Assembly (NCBI GenBank): GCA_013420905.1
Contig: JAAXNY010000008.1
Coordinates: 2,294,001-2,358,000 of the forward strand
Length of the DNA: 64,000 nt
Reading direction: 5' to 3'
DNA from: Collybia mongolica
Taxonomy: Eukaryota > Basidiomycota > Agaricomycetes > Agaricales > Clitocybaceae
The position numbers and the translations under genes were made by a program. The notes under the pieces were generated by a model. It had not been told where the DNA came from. It made no database searches and was given only the letters and a program-made list of their open reading frames with translations. Below are positions 15,084-26,724 of the stretch, one piece after another. Position 1 is the stretch's first letter. Every line of letters begins with the position of its first letter.

Positions 15084-15335
15084 GGATGAGTGTGCTGACC
15101 TGCCATGAGGCTGCTCTTTGGAGATTGAAGGGTTGAAGAACCTAGACCAGCTATGGTTCCCAGATTTTCCATATTTTACAAAGGTGGCTTATAAGGTTGT
15201 GGTGGTAACCTGTTAGCCTTAGTTATGTATCACGCACGTCACATGTTCACAGCCTCTGATACTCTCGTGACCGCACACGTAGTAGAAACGGTGTTTCAAG
15301 CTTGAACAACTTTATCGAGGGCTGTTCCGAACACC

Positions 15336-16451
15336 ATGAATTCATCCGAACTATACCACGTCAAGCAACAATTCATCCTTGGTACTCATGAATGCTGACT
15401 CGAATCGAAATTGTGTTCACTAGTTAACCTTTTTCACCAGGTGCCTTCAAAACCCTTGTAAATTTGACCCTCCCCGATCCAAACTCACCTGACTATGCGC
15501 CAACGCTATTGTATCAAGCGCGCGCTCATATCGCTCTTAATGATCCAAAATCCGCCTTACAGTTGATTCCCTCTGCGTCTGAGAACGTCGCGGTCAAGGC
15601 CGCCGCATCTCTCGCAAGATACATTGCTGCATCCGAAACGGACCAGGAGTCATCCTTGGAGGAATTACGTGACTTAGCCGTCGAAATCGAAGGAGATGAT
15701 ACAGAAGGAGATGATAGAGATAAGGCTCTTGTGCGCGTGTTGGCAGGAACTGCGTTTGCACGGGCCGGAGAAGTTGAGGAGGCATTAGAGACACTTGGTG
15801 TTGATACGGAAGATCTTGAAGCGTACGTCCTGGTCTTGGTTCGGTCTTGGCTTAACGTTTATCCTTGATACAGCGTGGCTATCATCGTACAAATCTATCT
15901 ATCTATCAACCGCCCCGATCTTGCCAAAAAACAGTTTGAGCGCTCCAAGCACTGGGCAGAGGATGATCTCCTCCTCCAGCTTATTGAATCTACCATTGGC
16001 CTTGTAACAGGCAAAGACGCTTATGCCAATACCAGCTCTTTCTATACAGAGCAGCTGGGGAATCCGTCCCTAACCTCCCCTCACATTTTGACCGCCCGAG
16101 GTGTGACTCGCATACTCAGAAATGAAATTCTGGAAGCCAAATCCGACCTCGAGGAATCGCTAGAACAACAGAAGACTGATGCAGAAACGTTAGCGGCCCT
16201 GGTGGTCGCTGCTGGGCTAGGGGCGTTGAAAAAGCCTGATACCGAGGACTTGTGGGTGTAAGTTATTTACTACTTCCATTCCCGCCATGCCGCTAACCTC
16301 CGGGCTCCTCGTTTACCCCTTCCCTTTGGTATATTGAAGACGACTCGCCGACGAATATCCCGCACATCCTTTGGTAATCGATGTAGCTAAAAAAGCGGAC
16401 CTTTTCGATGAATGTGTAGGGAAGTTCGTGGTGCCGCCATTGGCAGCGTAG
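15336..16451 (+). CDS. SEC28: Coatomer subunit epsilon (epsilon-COP)
   Basis: The gene has four exons: 15336-15381, 15441-15822, 15874-16257 and 16340-16451, with all splice phases consistent. The product begins MNSSELYHVKQQFILGAFKT and is made of TPR-like helices. Segments such as LLYQARAHIALNDPKSALQL, LARYIAASETDQ, VLAGTAFARAGEVEEALETL and IYLSINRPDLAKKQFE, and the ending HPLVIDVAKKADLFDECVGK followed by FVVPPLAA, are characteristic of epsilon-COP. It stabilises alpha-COP in the COPI coat that carries cargo back from Golgi to ER. Length is normal for the family, about 300 residues. The start is the first ATG of a short exon with a clear GTACTC donor. Confidence 0.95.
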
Positions 16452-17383
16452 ACAGTTATGTATATTCCCTTCCTTTCCCTCAAGCCCACTATCCCATGAC
16501 GGCTTCTAATTTGACCAAAGATAATATGCCTTTATTGGGGAATAAGTAATGCCGAAATCGTGGGAGGCAACCGCAGTTGTACATAGAGTTTAGTTCCGAT
16601 TATAAGCGCCGAACGTCTAAACTTGTGAAATTAGCGGAGGAAGGTATCGAGGCCATTGGTGCCTCTTGCACCCTAGTTCATGTGCTCCTAATCCTTCGGA
16701 CGCTACACAGTGACGACTAGAGGTGATGAAAGGAAAAGAGGGACGGAGCAGATGCTACGCGAGGCAGCATGCCTGATTTCCACTGTGACATTGAACATGC
16801 CAGTGATGATTGATGAGATAGAGAACATATGCAACCCACTCCAAAGTTCTGCCTCATCCTGTCGTCACGGTCCGGACTCAACATCTGGAGAGTGCCGATA
16901 TCGGCTCCCTTAATTTGAGCTGTAGTGCCTGATGAATTTGTCACGGGTAATATTTGAGATAACTTGAATGTGTCGACGATGCTATAATCGTTGACTTTCG
17001 ACACTGCATATATATCGTCAATTTATACAGACAGGAAATTTGTTTAAATTAAGCCGCTATGACCAGGGTTTGGATTCTCAGGAACGCTTGACCATACCCA
17101 AGCTATGACCCAAGCTATTGGCAGTCCATCTAATTCCGCTGTGCCATACGTTGACTTGACAAGCTGTATGTTGCCACAAATTGGGTAACCGAAGAACATC
17201 AACTCCTAGGACCGCCTTCTTCGCCTCGCTTCTATGAACTCTTACGCAATAAGGATAATTGAGTGTCATGAGATGCATCGTTGCTATTCGCTTCTGGGGG
17301 AGTTGGAAGCGCTGATATAAAGTACGCGCCGCTCAACACCCACGCCTGTCGATTTATTTCAACAATCCCCAACCCAGCCAGCA
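16452..17383. other. Intergenic region upstream of the dioxygenase gene
   Basis: This is the 3' flank of the coatomer epsilon gene and the promoter of the fatty-acid dioxygenase gene. A TATAAAG lies at 17316-17322. Frames at 16710-17000 and 17078-17280 carry no recognisable motif. No other gene is seen. Confidence 0.45.
17316..17322 (+). promoter_or_regulatory. TATA-like box of the dioxygenase gene
   Basis: TATAAAG sits 62 bp upstream of the proposed ATG at 17384, a usual position for a fungal core promoter. Support is positional only. Confidence 0.4.
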
Positions 17384-20300
17384 ATGTCCCCGAAGAGAAT
17401 GCCCTCTGTTTTCCGGAAGTCATCGAAAGAGGTATATATGCATTACCCTTGAGCCTTATTTCCGCCTCATTTGTTTTTCTAGTCTGACACTGGCGACGCT
17501 AGTGACTCGTCGAAAGAGGCTAAAGATAAAGCTACGGCATCTCCCCAAGTCATCCGAGAGTTTAGAGAACAGGTCAGTTGTCGCCCCTGATAATATTGTG
17601 ACAGGGATGTTAACGTTTGCGTTTCCATCTGACTTATAGATCAAGAAGGGGTTTTCTGAAGTGTCGGCGGTTGTGGGTAGAACCCATCCTTTCGTTCTTT
17701 CGAGTCTGATAGTAATATTCAGCCCTCGCTGGTTGATGCTTTCAGGAATGCTGAGTCAATTGACGACCGAAAGTTCCTGGTTTGTAATCTTTTAGAATCA
17801 GAAGAATTGTAACACTGTTGCTGATATCTGACTAGTTGGAGCACGGGATCACCTTTGTTTCGCGTATGAATGAGAACGATCCACTCCAAGGCAAGGCTCA
17901 GGACAAGATCGTTCAGATCTGTAGGTTTATCCAAACCTTGTTTGCGTTGCTGTTCTTTACCTATTATCAAACAGTGTACAATGATTTAGGACACCCACCG
18001 ACAACGAGCATTGGTAATAAATATGCATGGCGTACTGCTGATGGGTCGTACAACAACATCGATCTCCCTGATATGGGCAAGGTTGATTTATCTATCCTTC
18101 ATACGTAACCCCCCCCCTAACATTCCCAAAGGCCGGAACTCCTTATTCTCGCTCTGTTCAGCAATCACACCCCTTGCCAAAGAATCAGCTACCTGACCCA
18201 GGACTTATTTTCGACACGTGCGTGAACAGAAATACCAAATGAATGTTAATCTCATCATACCGCAATTTTCTAGTCTGCTCAAGCGCGACGGCGTAAGTGA
18301 AAAACTGAAATCGCGATTGTGACCAGAGTTCTAAGAACTCACCAATAGTTTGTCAAACATCCCGCCGGCCTTTCGTCTTTGATGTTTTCCTTCGCGGCTC
18401 TTGTAATTCACAGGTAAGTGTCATTGAGTATGTGAATTGTCTATTATGTTCAAGCGTTCTTGTTGCAGTGTCTTCCGTACTTCTCATCATAATGTCAACA
18501 TAAACGAAACATCCTCATATGTCGATCTTTCGCCTCTCTATGGACACAACCAAGCCGCACAAGATAGGATTCGTGTCCGAGATGGCCGAGGCCTTATACT
18601 TCCTGACGTTTTTGCAGAGGATAGGCTTCTCCTGTTGCCTCCTGCTGTCTGTGCTTTGTTGGTATTGTTCAGTCGCAACCATAACGTTCGGTGGATTTCC
18701 ATAGCTTCTTATACACCTCACTAACCTATGCATGGTAGTACATTGCCAAAAAGCTCCTCGAAATTAATGAGCGGGGCACGTACGACAATCCTGCCAAGTT
18801 CAAGAGCGATGACCCGGTGTTGAAAGCCAAGTTCCTTGACCAAGAAGAGGAGATATTCCAAATTGCCCGCTTGATCAATGCTGGTTGGTTTGCATCCGGT
18901 AAGTCTTATATCGTCCAATTACAATGTTCGTATGCTAAGGCAAGATGTGCAGTGATCTTCTCCGACTATTTTTCGTCTATCCTGGGTTTGGTGAGAGAGG
19001 GAAGCAGTTGGTCCTTGAATCCATTCGGTGTAAGTCCCGCGTCGGCTCGACGCCTCAATGCTTGCCGACGGTGTTTACAGGAAATGAGAATGGACGATCA
19101 TTCGGTCTTTGAGCGTGGGAAAGGAAATGTCTGCAGTGTTGAGGTAAAGTACACACTTCGCGAAGGTACACTGAAAGATGTAACACAAAGCTCTGCTTAG
19201 TTCAACTGCCTCTACCGTTGGCATGCGACAACCAGCGAGGAAGACGAGAAATGGGTCGGCAAAATTTTCAGCAATATCTTTGAAGGGAAATCCCCAGATG
19301 AGGTCACACCTGAAGACTTCAAGGATGCTGGCCACAGAATTCAGGCGTCCCAACCCGACATCACACACTGGACGTTCGGAGAGTGAGTCCATATACTTCA
19401 GGAGTTTACGGGAGAAGGGCTGAACTTTCGCACGAGTTTGAAACGCCAGGCGGATGGAACCTTTAGAGATGCGGACTTGGCAAATATCCTCCATAATGCG
19501 TATGTCTGAAAGTGTCGACCTTGCCTTATGCTAATGCGGAGTACCACTCAGGACCGAGCACCCTGCCGGCGCTTTCCGTGCTCGTGGAACACCAGGTTGG
19601 TTTATAGTAAATGTCTTGTAATTGGTGGGCACTGATTACTTCTCAACTGTTTCCTAGCCTCAATGCGTCTACACGAAATGATGGGGATCGAACAAAATAG
19701 ACGTTGGGGCGTCTGTTCCTTGAATGACTTCCGCAAAGTAAGCTATAAAGTCTTTGGAATTTTTTATGCCCCAAATAATTGTTGTTGCAATTTATAGTAT
19801 CTTGGCCTTAAACGTAGGTTAAGCTACACACTTACAGACAGTATCTAACCGCTATACAGCTTACAAGACCTTCAGGGAGTGGAATCCCGATCCGGAAATT
19901 GCGGAAGCTGCCGAGAAGCTCTATGGAAACATTGATTACCTAGAGCTCTATGTTGGCCTCCAAGCCGAAGATGCCAAGCCCGTCATTGACGGTGCTGGAT
20001 TATGCCCTGGTATTGAGCACCTTGATAAATTTTGACCCCACTGAAGTTATTTATAGGTTATACCATCAGCCGTGCTATCCTCAGTGACGCCATTGCCCTT
20101 ACCAGGGGAGATAGGTTTTTCACCCACGACTATACGCCATTTAACTTGACGGCTTGGGGCTTTGCGGATTGCCAGAGAGATCCGGGCGGGTTTGGCTTTG
20201 GGAGCACACTAGGAAGGCTCTTCCTGCGTACGCTTCCCAATAACTTTACAGAGAACAGCACCTATGCTTTCTTCCCTCTCATGACCCCTGACTCGATGAC

Positions 20301-22206
20301 GACCCACTTGAAGAAGCTCAAGTGTCTCGATCAATATGACATGACACGCCCCAAAGAACGATCTCCTGTCCATCTCATCAATGATTACGGCGATGTTGCA
20401 CAGATCTTGAGCAACTCCGATGCCTTCAATGAACCATATGCTGGCAGGGCTGCGAGAATTCTGAGTGGTAATGGGTATGATATCAAGTGCTTTTCAATAA
20501 TTATCTCCTTACCACGAGTTCATACACTAGATTTTACACAGCTGGCACTGACAAAGAGCAAACCAAAATCACTGCCGCTCTAGCCGACTCCCCTGAAGCC
20601 ATGTCCAAGATTGGACAATTCTTCCACGATACAACCCGGCAACTTATCACTGCGAGTTCATTCAGTCTCGTAGGAAAGAAAACCCATGTTGTTGATCTCG
20701 TGCGGGATGTTCTCAAGCTCGTCCCTGTTTACTGGGCTGCTGCCGACATCGTTAGTCTTCATTTAATTTGCTTGCAATGCTGCTCAGCCACATGTCAATT
20801 TCTAGGCCGGTATCCAACTGACAACCAAGGATCATCCTCAGGGTGACTATACTCCAACTGAGCTGTACAATATTCTGGGAGACATCTACTCGTGAGTATC
20901 TTGGACTTCTACTGTGTAACAGCCATATGATTTCTTTTATCCCTAGGTTCATTTTCCTTGAAATTGAGGCGTCGAAGGTCTCTGTCCTCGAGGCTAAAGT
21001 TCGGACTCACATTCGCAAGTTGCTGATACACATCAAAAATCACCTCCACGGACATGGTAGCAATAGGGTGTGTATTTTTGTATTTTTAACACGACGTTTC
21101 CTGATATTGCAATATAGAACTCCGTTGCTGGAATTGTAGACTCTGTCAATGCCATGTTTTCTAAGCCCAAAAAGGCTGAACAACATGAGCTCATCAAACG
21201 GCTTGCCCACGTCGGGCAATCGGGAGATGGGCTTGCTAACACTGTCTTGGCTTTAATGGTTGCATCCACGGTTGAACTATCACTTGGTATATTGAATATT
21301 TTTTTGGGTTGATATCTCCTGGCTGATATGGCTTCTATAGTGTTGACCAACATGGTAAACCTTTACATCGGATCAGAGCACGACACTGCAATCCGTGCAC
21401 TGGTGAACAGCACTGACCTGAAAACACAACTTGATGGTTATGCTTACGAAGCATTAAGTGTGTCTCATGGCTTCCGTTGAGGAAAGTTATTCAAGTTCTT
21501 TTTTTTTTTTTTAGGACTTGATCCACCATTCCAGGGTGTATATCGTATGTGGATCTTCTTAACTATGTGAAGTTTCTCTGATGTTTCATTTAGGTGTCGC
21601 AACCAAGGACCAAACCATTGGAAAAATAAATGTGAAAGAGGGTGATCGCCTCTTCCTCAATATGGCTCGTGCCAATATTGATGTCAGTCGCCTCCCGTAA
21701 ACCATTTTTTGCATTAGAGTTGAATGCCTCAACAGGAGTCTGTGTTCCCATCTGCTCAACATGTTAATGTTGCACGTGGAACCAAGGGCTATCTTCAAGT
21801 TGACGGCACTTTTAATCATGTTGGTGAAGGTCTAACAGTGAAGGTTATTTTTCATCTTGTTGTGCATCTCCTAATTGTGGTGGCTTATGTCTTTCTCTTA
21901 CCAGATCATGACGGAAGTCCTGCGCGCTATATTTAGCTTGGAAAATGTTCGTCGCGCCCCCGGACAATCGGGTAAACTCCGAAGGTGGATCATATTTGAG
22001 CATGGAATCTGATACGATAATTGATTGCATAACATTTCTAAAGGTTCAAAGACCATGCTCGGCCTGACCTTCGCTTTGCGTACCTCGATGAAAAGCAATT
22101 CTCCTCCGCATGGCCTACATCAATGTCTATTCAAGTATGTTTTTATATCTCAGTTGTCAGATTCCATAGCTAAGCCTACCCACAACAGTACGACTCGACC
22201 AAATGA
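17384..22206 (+). CDS. Linoleate diol synthase / psi-factor-producing oxygenase (haem dioxygenase-P450 fusion)
   Basis: Many short exons join into a protein starting MSPKRMPSVFRKSSKE and ending MSIQYDSTK. The N-terminal half is a haem peroxidase/dioxygenase: IHSVFRTSHHNVN with distal-side His, SSYVDLSPLYG, FSRNHN with proximal His, and NCLYRWHATTS with the catalytic Tyr that starts oxygenation. The C-terminal half is P450-like. It keeps the ExxR helix (YEALRLDPP) and the tail LENVRRAPGQSGKLRRF, but where the thiolate Cys should be it reads FNHVGEGLTVK, so the axial Cys is replaced (His codon at 21817-21819). The family makes 8- or 10-hydroperoxides of linoleate and, if the P450 works, isomerises them to diols. 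Here a dioxygenase-only product is likely. Such enzymes make signalling oxylipins and precursors of 1-octen-3-ol. Position specificity cannot be read. Confidence 0.92.
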
Positions 22207-22456
22207 ACAACAAGGCTCAGGCAAAAAATTTTAACACCTCATGATTTATGAAATTTTGTATGTGTATAATGACGTCTATCTCAATTAAATGTCGTAAATT
22301 TCCAACAAAATGTCATCGACGTGAAGGACCATCATAATTTCGGTACACGCATTCACGTAAAACGCGCGTACCTACACACTTGTGGTGCCTCTCCCGACTG
22401 TAAAGTGAATGTCTACAATATAAAGATCACAGCAAACCCACATGCTCACTCACCCC
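22207..22456. other. Convergent intergenic region, dioxygenase / YVC1
   Basis: Two genes end towards each other across 250 bp of AT-rich DNA. I see no other feature. Confidence 0.4.
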
Positions 22457-25400
22457 CTACGGTTTTATGCCTTTAATGTCCTGCGCTATCTGGACCAGCA
22501 AATCCTCAATCCTTCCTTGTCTCTTTTCAACCTCATCCATCCTCGTTCTCCACCCAGATACATCCGTTGAATGTTCTTGGACCGTAATCTCGGGAGTCCG
22601 ACCTTCAGTGACTACGCTTGTAGGGGATCCTCGTCCAGACAATTGTTCGGCACTTTTTGGTAGAGGTACACTCTTCGGCGATGATTTCGGAAGCAATGGG
22701 AATCCTCTCATCGCGTTGCTTTGAATCTGGTTGACGAGTGGCTCTTCGCCCCGTTTCGTCGTTGATTGTATCGAAGAAAGTCTCCGCCGGCTAGCTGGTC
22801 CGTAACTAATACCTAAGGAGGTTTGTGTAGGAGAACCTTGAGAGCCTTGGGAGGATTCCTCAGGTATAGTTTCGGTAACCACCAAAGGCTGAAAAACTTG
22901 GGCTAATGGACTTTGCAGGGAGTCAACAGCACGTGGCACCATTGAATTTAGCCTCATACGCATAGCATTGGAAGGGGAAGGTGGTTGATTGGGTGGCGGC
23001 CCCGACATGGATGATGTACGCCGCTGACGTTGCTGCTGGACGTCGTGACCATCTTCTCTGGTGTCAAGGGCACTCTCGAACTCGTCTTCGATTTCAAAAA
23101 TCTAAACCGGCAAAAGAGAAATGAGGTCAACGCGAAAAATGCGGATTATTTTTTGACGTACTGCATCAATGTCGGAACTAGACCCTGCCAGGCCCTCAAA
23201 AAAGCCTAGAATTGAACTTCAGTAGAAGCGCATGACCACCAATTGGCAGTAAACCCACTCAATCGTTTGAGTTGCCGAGGGAAGGTATCAAAAACCTTTT
23301 CCACAACGGCACTCAAAGTGTCATAAAAGTTGGTTGTTCCGCTAATCTTTGATTGCCGCTCATAAAGAGCAATCAGAATAAGCATAGGGAAACTCGTCGC
23401 CCTTGATCATGGTGAGTTCTGCTCCTCACGATAAGAACACATGTTACCTTATCATAAAAACGTTGACCTGCAATTATATGAGTTAAAAGAGATTTGTCGC
23501 CATCAAAGGGAAATAGTACCTTGTGAAACCATCTAGGGGACAGAAGATAACTGGCTGGTAACATAACACATAATGCTAATAGATTGATTGGAGGCTGATA
23601 AGAAAAAAGTGAGTCTGCCTTGACACTGGGCGGTTCGTTAGCGATAAACTAAAATTCAAAGGAGACGGAAGGGGGTGTCACCCTTCTATCGTTGAAACGG
23701 CTTTTCGGAACATTGCCTGAAATGGTATGGTGAGGAAGTCCTCAGAAAAGTAACGCTTGAAGAGAATACCTCGGCGGCCGCATCTTCATTAATAGTAGCA
23801 AAGGTGTTAGAAAGAATCTTTGTATCGGAACTGAGTTGACGAAGAAAGAACAGAGACAAGTTAAGGACATACAGAAACAAGAACTGGAATGTTGAGTCCG
23901 TTTTCAGTTCCCGATCTCAACCGACTCATTGAAGTACTGACCTGTAAGTAAGAGTGTATTGCTTAAACATGCATAAGTAACCATTAGCGCTGGCCCGAAA
24001 AGCGGGTGAAATTGAGCTGTCATCGCGCAAGCCCTTCGGTGAAAATTACAGAATGCATCATGTAAAGAACTTACTCGCTCGATCGAACCCACTAGCATCA
24101 AGGCCGAACCAGAGATCAAGCATCCACCATGCGATGGTTCTGAAGATGAATAAGGGATAGGTATCGTCCTGAGGAAAAGTTTGACTCACCCTGCGCTATA
24201 CCTGCTCGCGCCTGTTAAATCAGAGCCTTTACGCTGAAGAGAGATCCCTACCTAGCTTGGTTGCGACTCAAGCTACCTTACTTGAATAAACAAAGTTCTA
24301 TGGTAAGAAGAAGAGAAACATACGTCCACAATGCATACAAGAAACCGCAGAAGCAAAACGCCGCGATCAACATTAATACAACGAATTGCATCATCATCGC
24401 ACGGAGGGAAAGGACCATAAGGTTATTTTTCAGAGTTACAAACGCCAGCCTACCGGCAGTTCCCATCACTTAAAAGCTACAGCCATGATTCAAACAGGTG
24501 CGAACCTTGGGAAAAGAAGGCAAGCAATTAGCGCAAGGCAGTCGATACCCATTTCGCGGGCCCAAGCATCTAGTATTGAGTTATGAGCTGCATATGTAAT
24601 GAGTATAGGGCCGGCTGACCATTGTGATACACCCCATAGAGACGGAATGTCGCATATACACAATACGTCGTGACTGGGGGCGTGATCGAATAGTTAGGAG
24701 AGGTTCGAGGCGCCATGTGTGGTGGAACGAACCGAAAGCCAAATCAAACCCATTCTGAGAGGGTGTCAGCATCTATGATACAGCCAGTTTCTGATCGACG
24801 AACCCATGTGCCCTTGAAATAAACTAAGGATAATGAGACCATAGTCATAGACATAATAAAATCAGGCGAAAGAAAACCTTTAATTCCATGTTCTTGCATA
24901 GCAGCAATTTTCTCAAGCGTAAACCCTAGTGCATACACCATGAAGGCAATTTCAGCTGTGTTGAGCTGGTCCTTCTCGTTCGCTTCAATGGCGATGATAA
25001 AAAGAACAAAAAGTATCAAGAAGCTGGAGCACCAACGTCAAAAATGTCTCTAAAAGAGTGATCAAGATATTCACTTGAGGTATTCTAAGACTGATCTTAT
25101 GGAGGGAACTTTGAGACTAAAGATGCATGATTTACAAGCCGTTGACCTTCGTGAAAAGAAAAGGACGAACCGATAATGGTCAAGGAGGGGAGCTTTGTGA
25201 GGGTCATAGAAATGGATTGGTGTCTTCTTGTAAGTCTACAGGAAATGCTAAGAATTGCGACAGGGTCATTTCAATCGACTTACGTCAGAGAGAATCGAGT
25301 GGCTGCTCTCAGCTTGATAGACACATTTTCCGCTACATGCGACACGTCAAATCACATATCAAGATGATTAGAAAGCGAAGCTCACGCCCAGATTGCATTG

Positions 25401-25949
25401 ATGACTTTCTGACAAAAGGAACTCTTTATGAACCGCTTAGCCTTGCCAATGATAGCCAACTCAATTGCATTTCCGACTCTATCCTCGAGGTCATCGTCTC
25501 TCTCGGCCTTCGCCTGTGATATAGTATTTGGGTCTGCCCCGTTGTAAACCAACCAACTTGTTGTCAACACTAATGCCAGTTGGAGCATACTATTTCCGTA
25601 ATCTCGAAACGTGCGTATTGCAAGAATTTCGCAGAGCTCAGCACGGGAGCGGGAGAGAGAGGCGGTCAGGAGGTTGTCGTCGCGCAGGAAGTGAACACGG
25701 TTGAGAAGGAGGCAGAAGACAACAGACATATTACCCTTCCTTTGTATTGCTAGATATTTCTCGACGAGTGGTTGTATGAGGGTGTATGTAATATCGGGCG
25801 TAGTTAGCTGATTAGGTTTAAGCTGAGTTTCTTGGAAGATGAGACGAAAAGCTTACAGCTTCATAAGTTAGCGGGGTGTCTGTCGTCTTGTCTGAGTCAC
25901 TATCACATCAAAGCATAAATTGACATACCAATAAAATACTAGACAACAT
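22457..25949 (-). CDS. YVC1: YVC1/TRPY-type vacuolar cation channel
   Basis: Minus-strand exons join into a channel with an N-terminal helical domain (DITYTLIQPLVEKYLAIQRK, CLLLNRVHFLRDDN, TTSWLVYNGAD) and a link IHFYDPHKAPLLDHYRLKVP. Membrane segments include FLILFVLFIIAIEANEKD, the helix starting MVYALGFTLEKIAAMQEHGI, DCLALIACLLFPR and MLIAAFCFCGFLYALWT. The pore region is IAWWMLDLWFGLDASGFDRA and the last helix NTLLLTVLVSILSNTFATIN. It ends with a Ser/Pro-rich cytosolic tail and a short coiled coil (RMDEVEKRQGRIEDLLVQIA). This matches fungal TRP-like Yvc1, which releases Ca2+ from the vacuole under hyperosmotic or mechanical stress. The start is uncertain: ATG 25949 requires a first exon of only five bases (M F) before a 44-nt intron; downstream the reading DSDKTTDTPLTYEA is secure. 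Divergent from MBP1. Confidence 0.88.
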
Positions 25950-26409
25950 GGTGAATTAGTTAGAAATGAAATACACTCCCATTAAAATTTGAGGGTTTTG
26001 TCAGGGTGATGGTCACGAAAGCCATAGCTACAAACTGGGTTCTTGGCCCCAGAATTATGACATCACAACATCCGCGAGTTCACCGAGCCAAAAACCTGAA
26101 GTTCGACAAGAAATAAGCCCACCATTATATCCTGCAGGAGGTTAGAGACGTTAAACGACTCAGCGCAGAAGCACATACGGATCTTATCATATGAATGATT
26201 GGATATACCGGTGTGGTCTCGACATTGGCATCGCTGATTTTTAGAGTTAAGCGCTTCTGTGTGTGGGAGTGGGTCAAGGGGCGCACAAACGGAGCAGTTG
26301 CTGAAGTTCTGGCTGGGATTCAGACATGAAAGTGATTGGGGCTGGTGAGCATTCTCTGTTATTCGCTCGATGGAAGAAAGTAAGGTGCCAAAATTCTGTC
26401 TCCGACTCG

Positions 26410-26415
26410 ACGCGT
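26410..26415. promoter_or_regulatory. MCB-like element (ACGCGT)
   Basis: The palindromic Mlu I cell-cycle box lies 310 bp upstream of the MBP1 ATG. It would allow autoregulation. Assignment is by sequence match only. Confidence 0.4.
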
Positions 26416-26569
26416 TGTTTGCTCGTGAGTGCAAATCCTAGGTCCGCCATCCTCGGGGCTGTTGGCGGGATTTATTGTTGAAATAAGTATACGAATGGTA
26501 TCCTTCTACTTTTCTGTAGAGTTGATAGGAATATCTGGGATGCCTGTGGGTACTATACAGCGACCATAA

Positions 26570-26575
26570 ACGCGT
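26570..26575. promoter_or_regulatory. MCB-like element (ACGCGT)
   Basis: This is the second palindromic ACGCGT in the same intergenic region, 150 bp upstream of the MBP1 ATG, within the range of a proximal upstream activating element. Confidence 0.42.
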
Positions 26576-26724
26576 GTTGAACTCATGTAAGATTTCACCG
26601 AACTGAGCTGGCTGTCCGATTTGTATCTCCGACGAAGCGCGCGTTGTCGCGACAAAAGACATCTGACACCCTGAGACTCGCCCCCACCTCATCGTCCCCT
26701 TCGTGATCGTCGACGCTCTCAATC

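Larger units (their letters stand above)
25950..26724. promoter_or_regulatory. Shared divergent promoter of YVC1 and MBP1
   Basis: About 775 bp lie between the two start codons. Two copies of ACGCGT, the Mlu I cell-cycle box bound by Mbp1 complexes, occur at 26410-26415 and 26570-26575. Two minus-strand open frames here (26063-26434 and 26438-26722) show no family motifs and are not called. Confidence 0.45.

Noticed and set aside
21500..21513. Poly-T run in the dioxygenase gene as a possible element end
   Set aside because: It lies at the end of an intron as a polypyrimidine tract before the acceptor.
26063..26722. Two minus-strand open frames between YVC1 and MBP1
   Set aside because: No recognisable domain, Cys/His spacing does not fit a known finger, and they fall in the divergent promoter; the YVC1 N-terminus does not need them.
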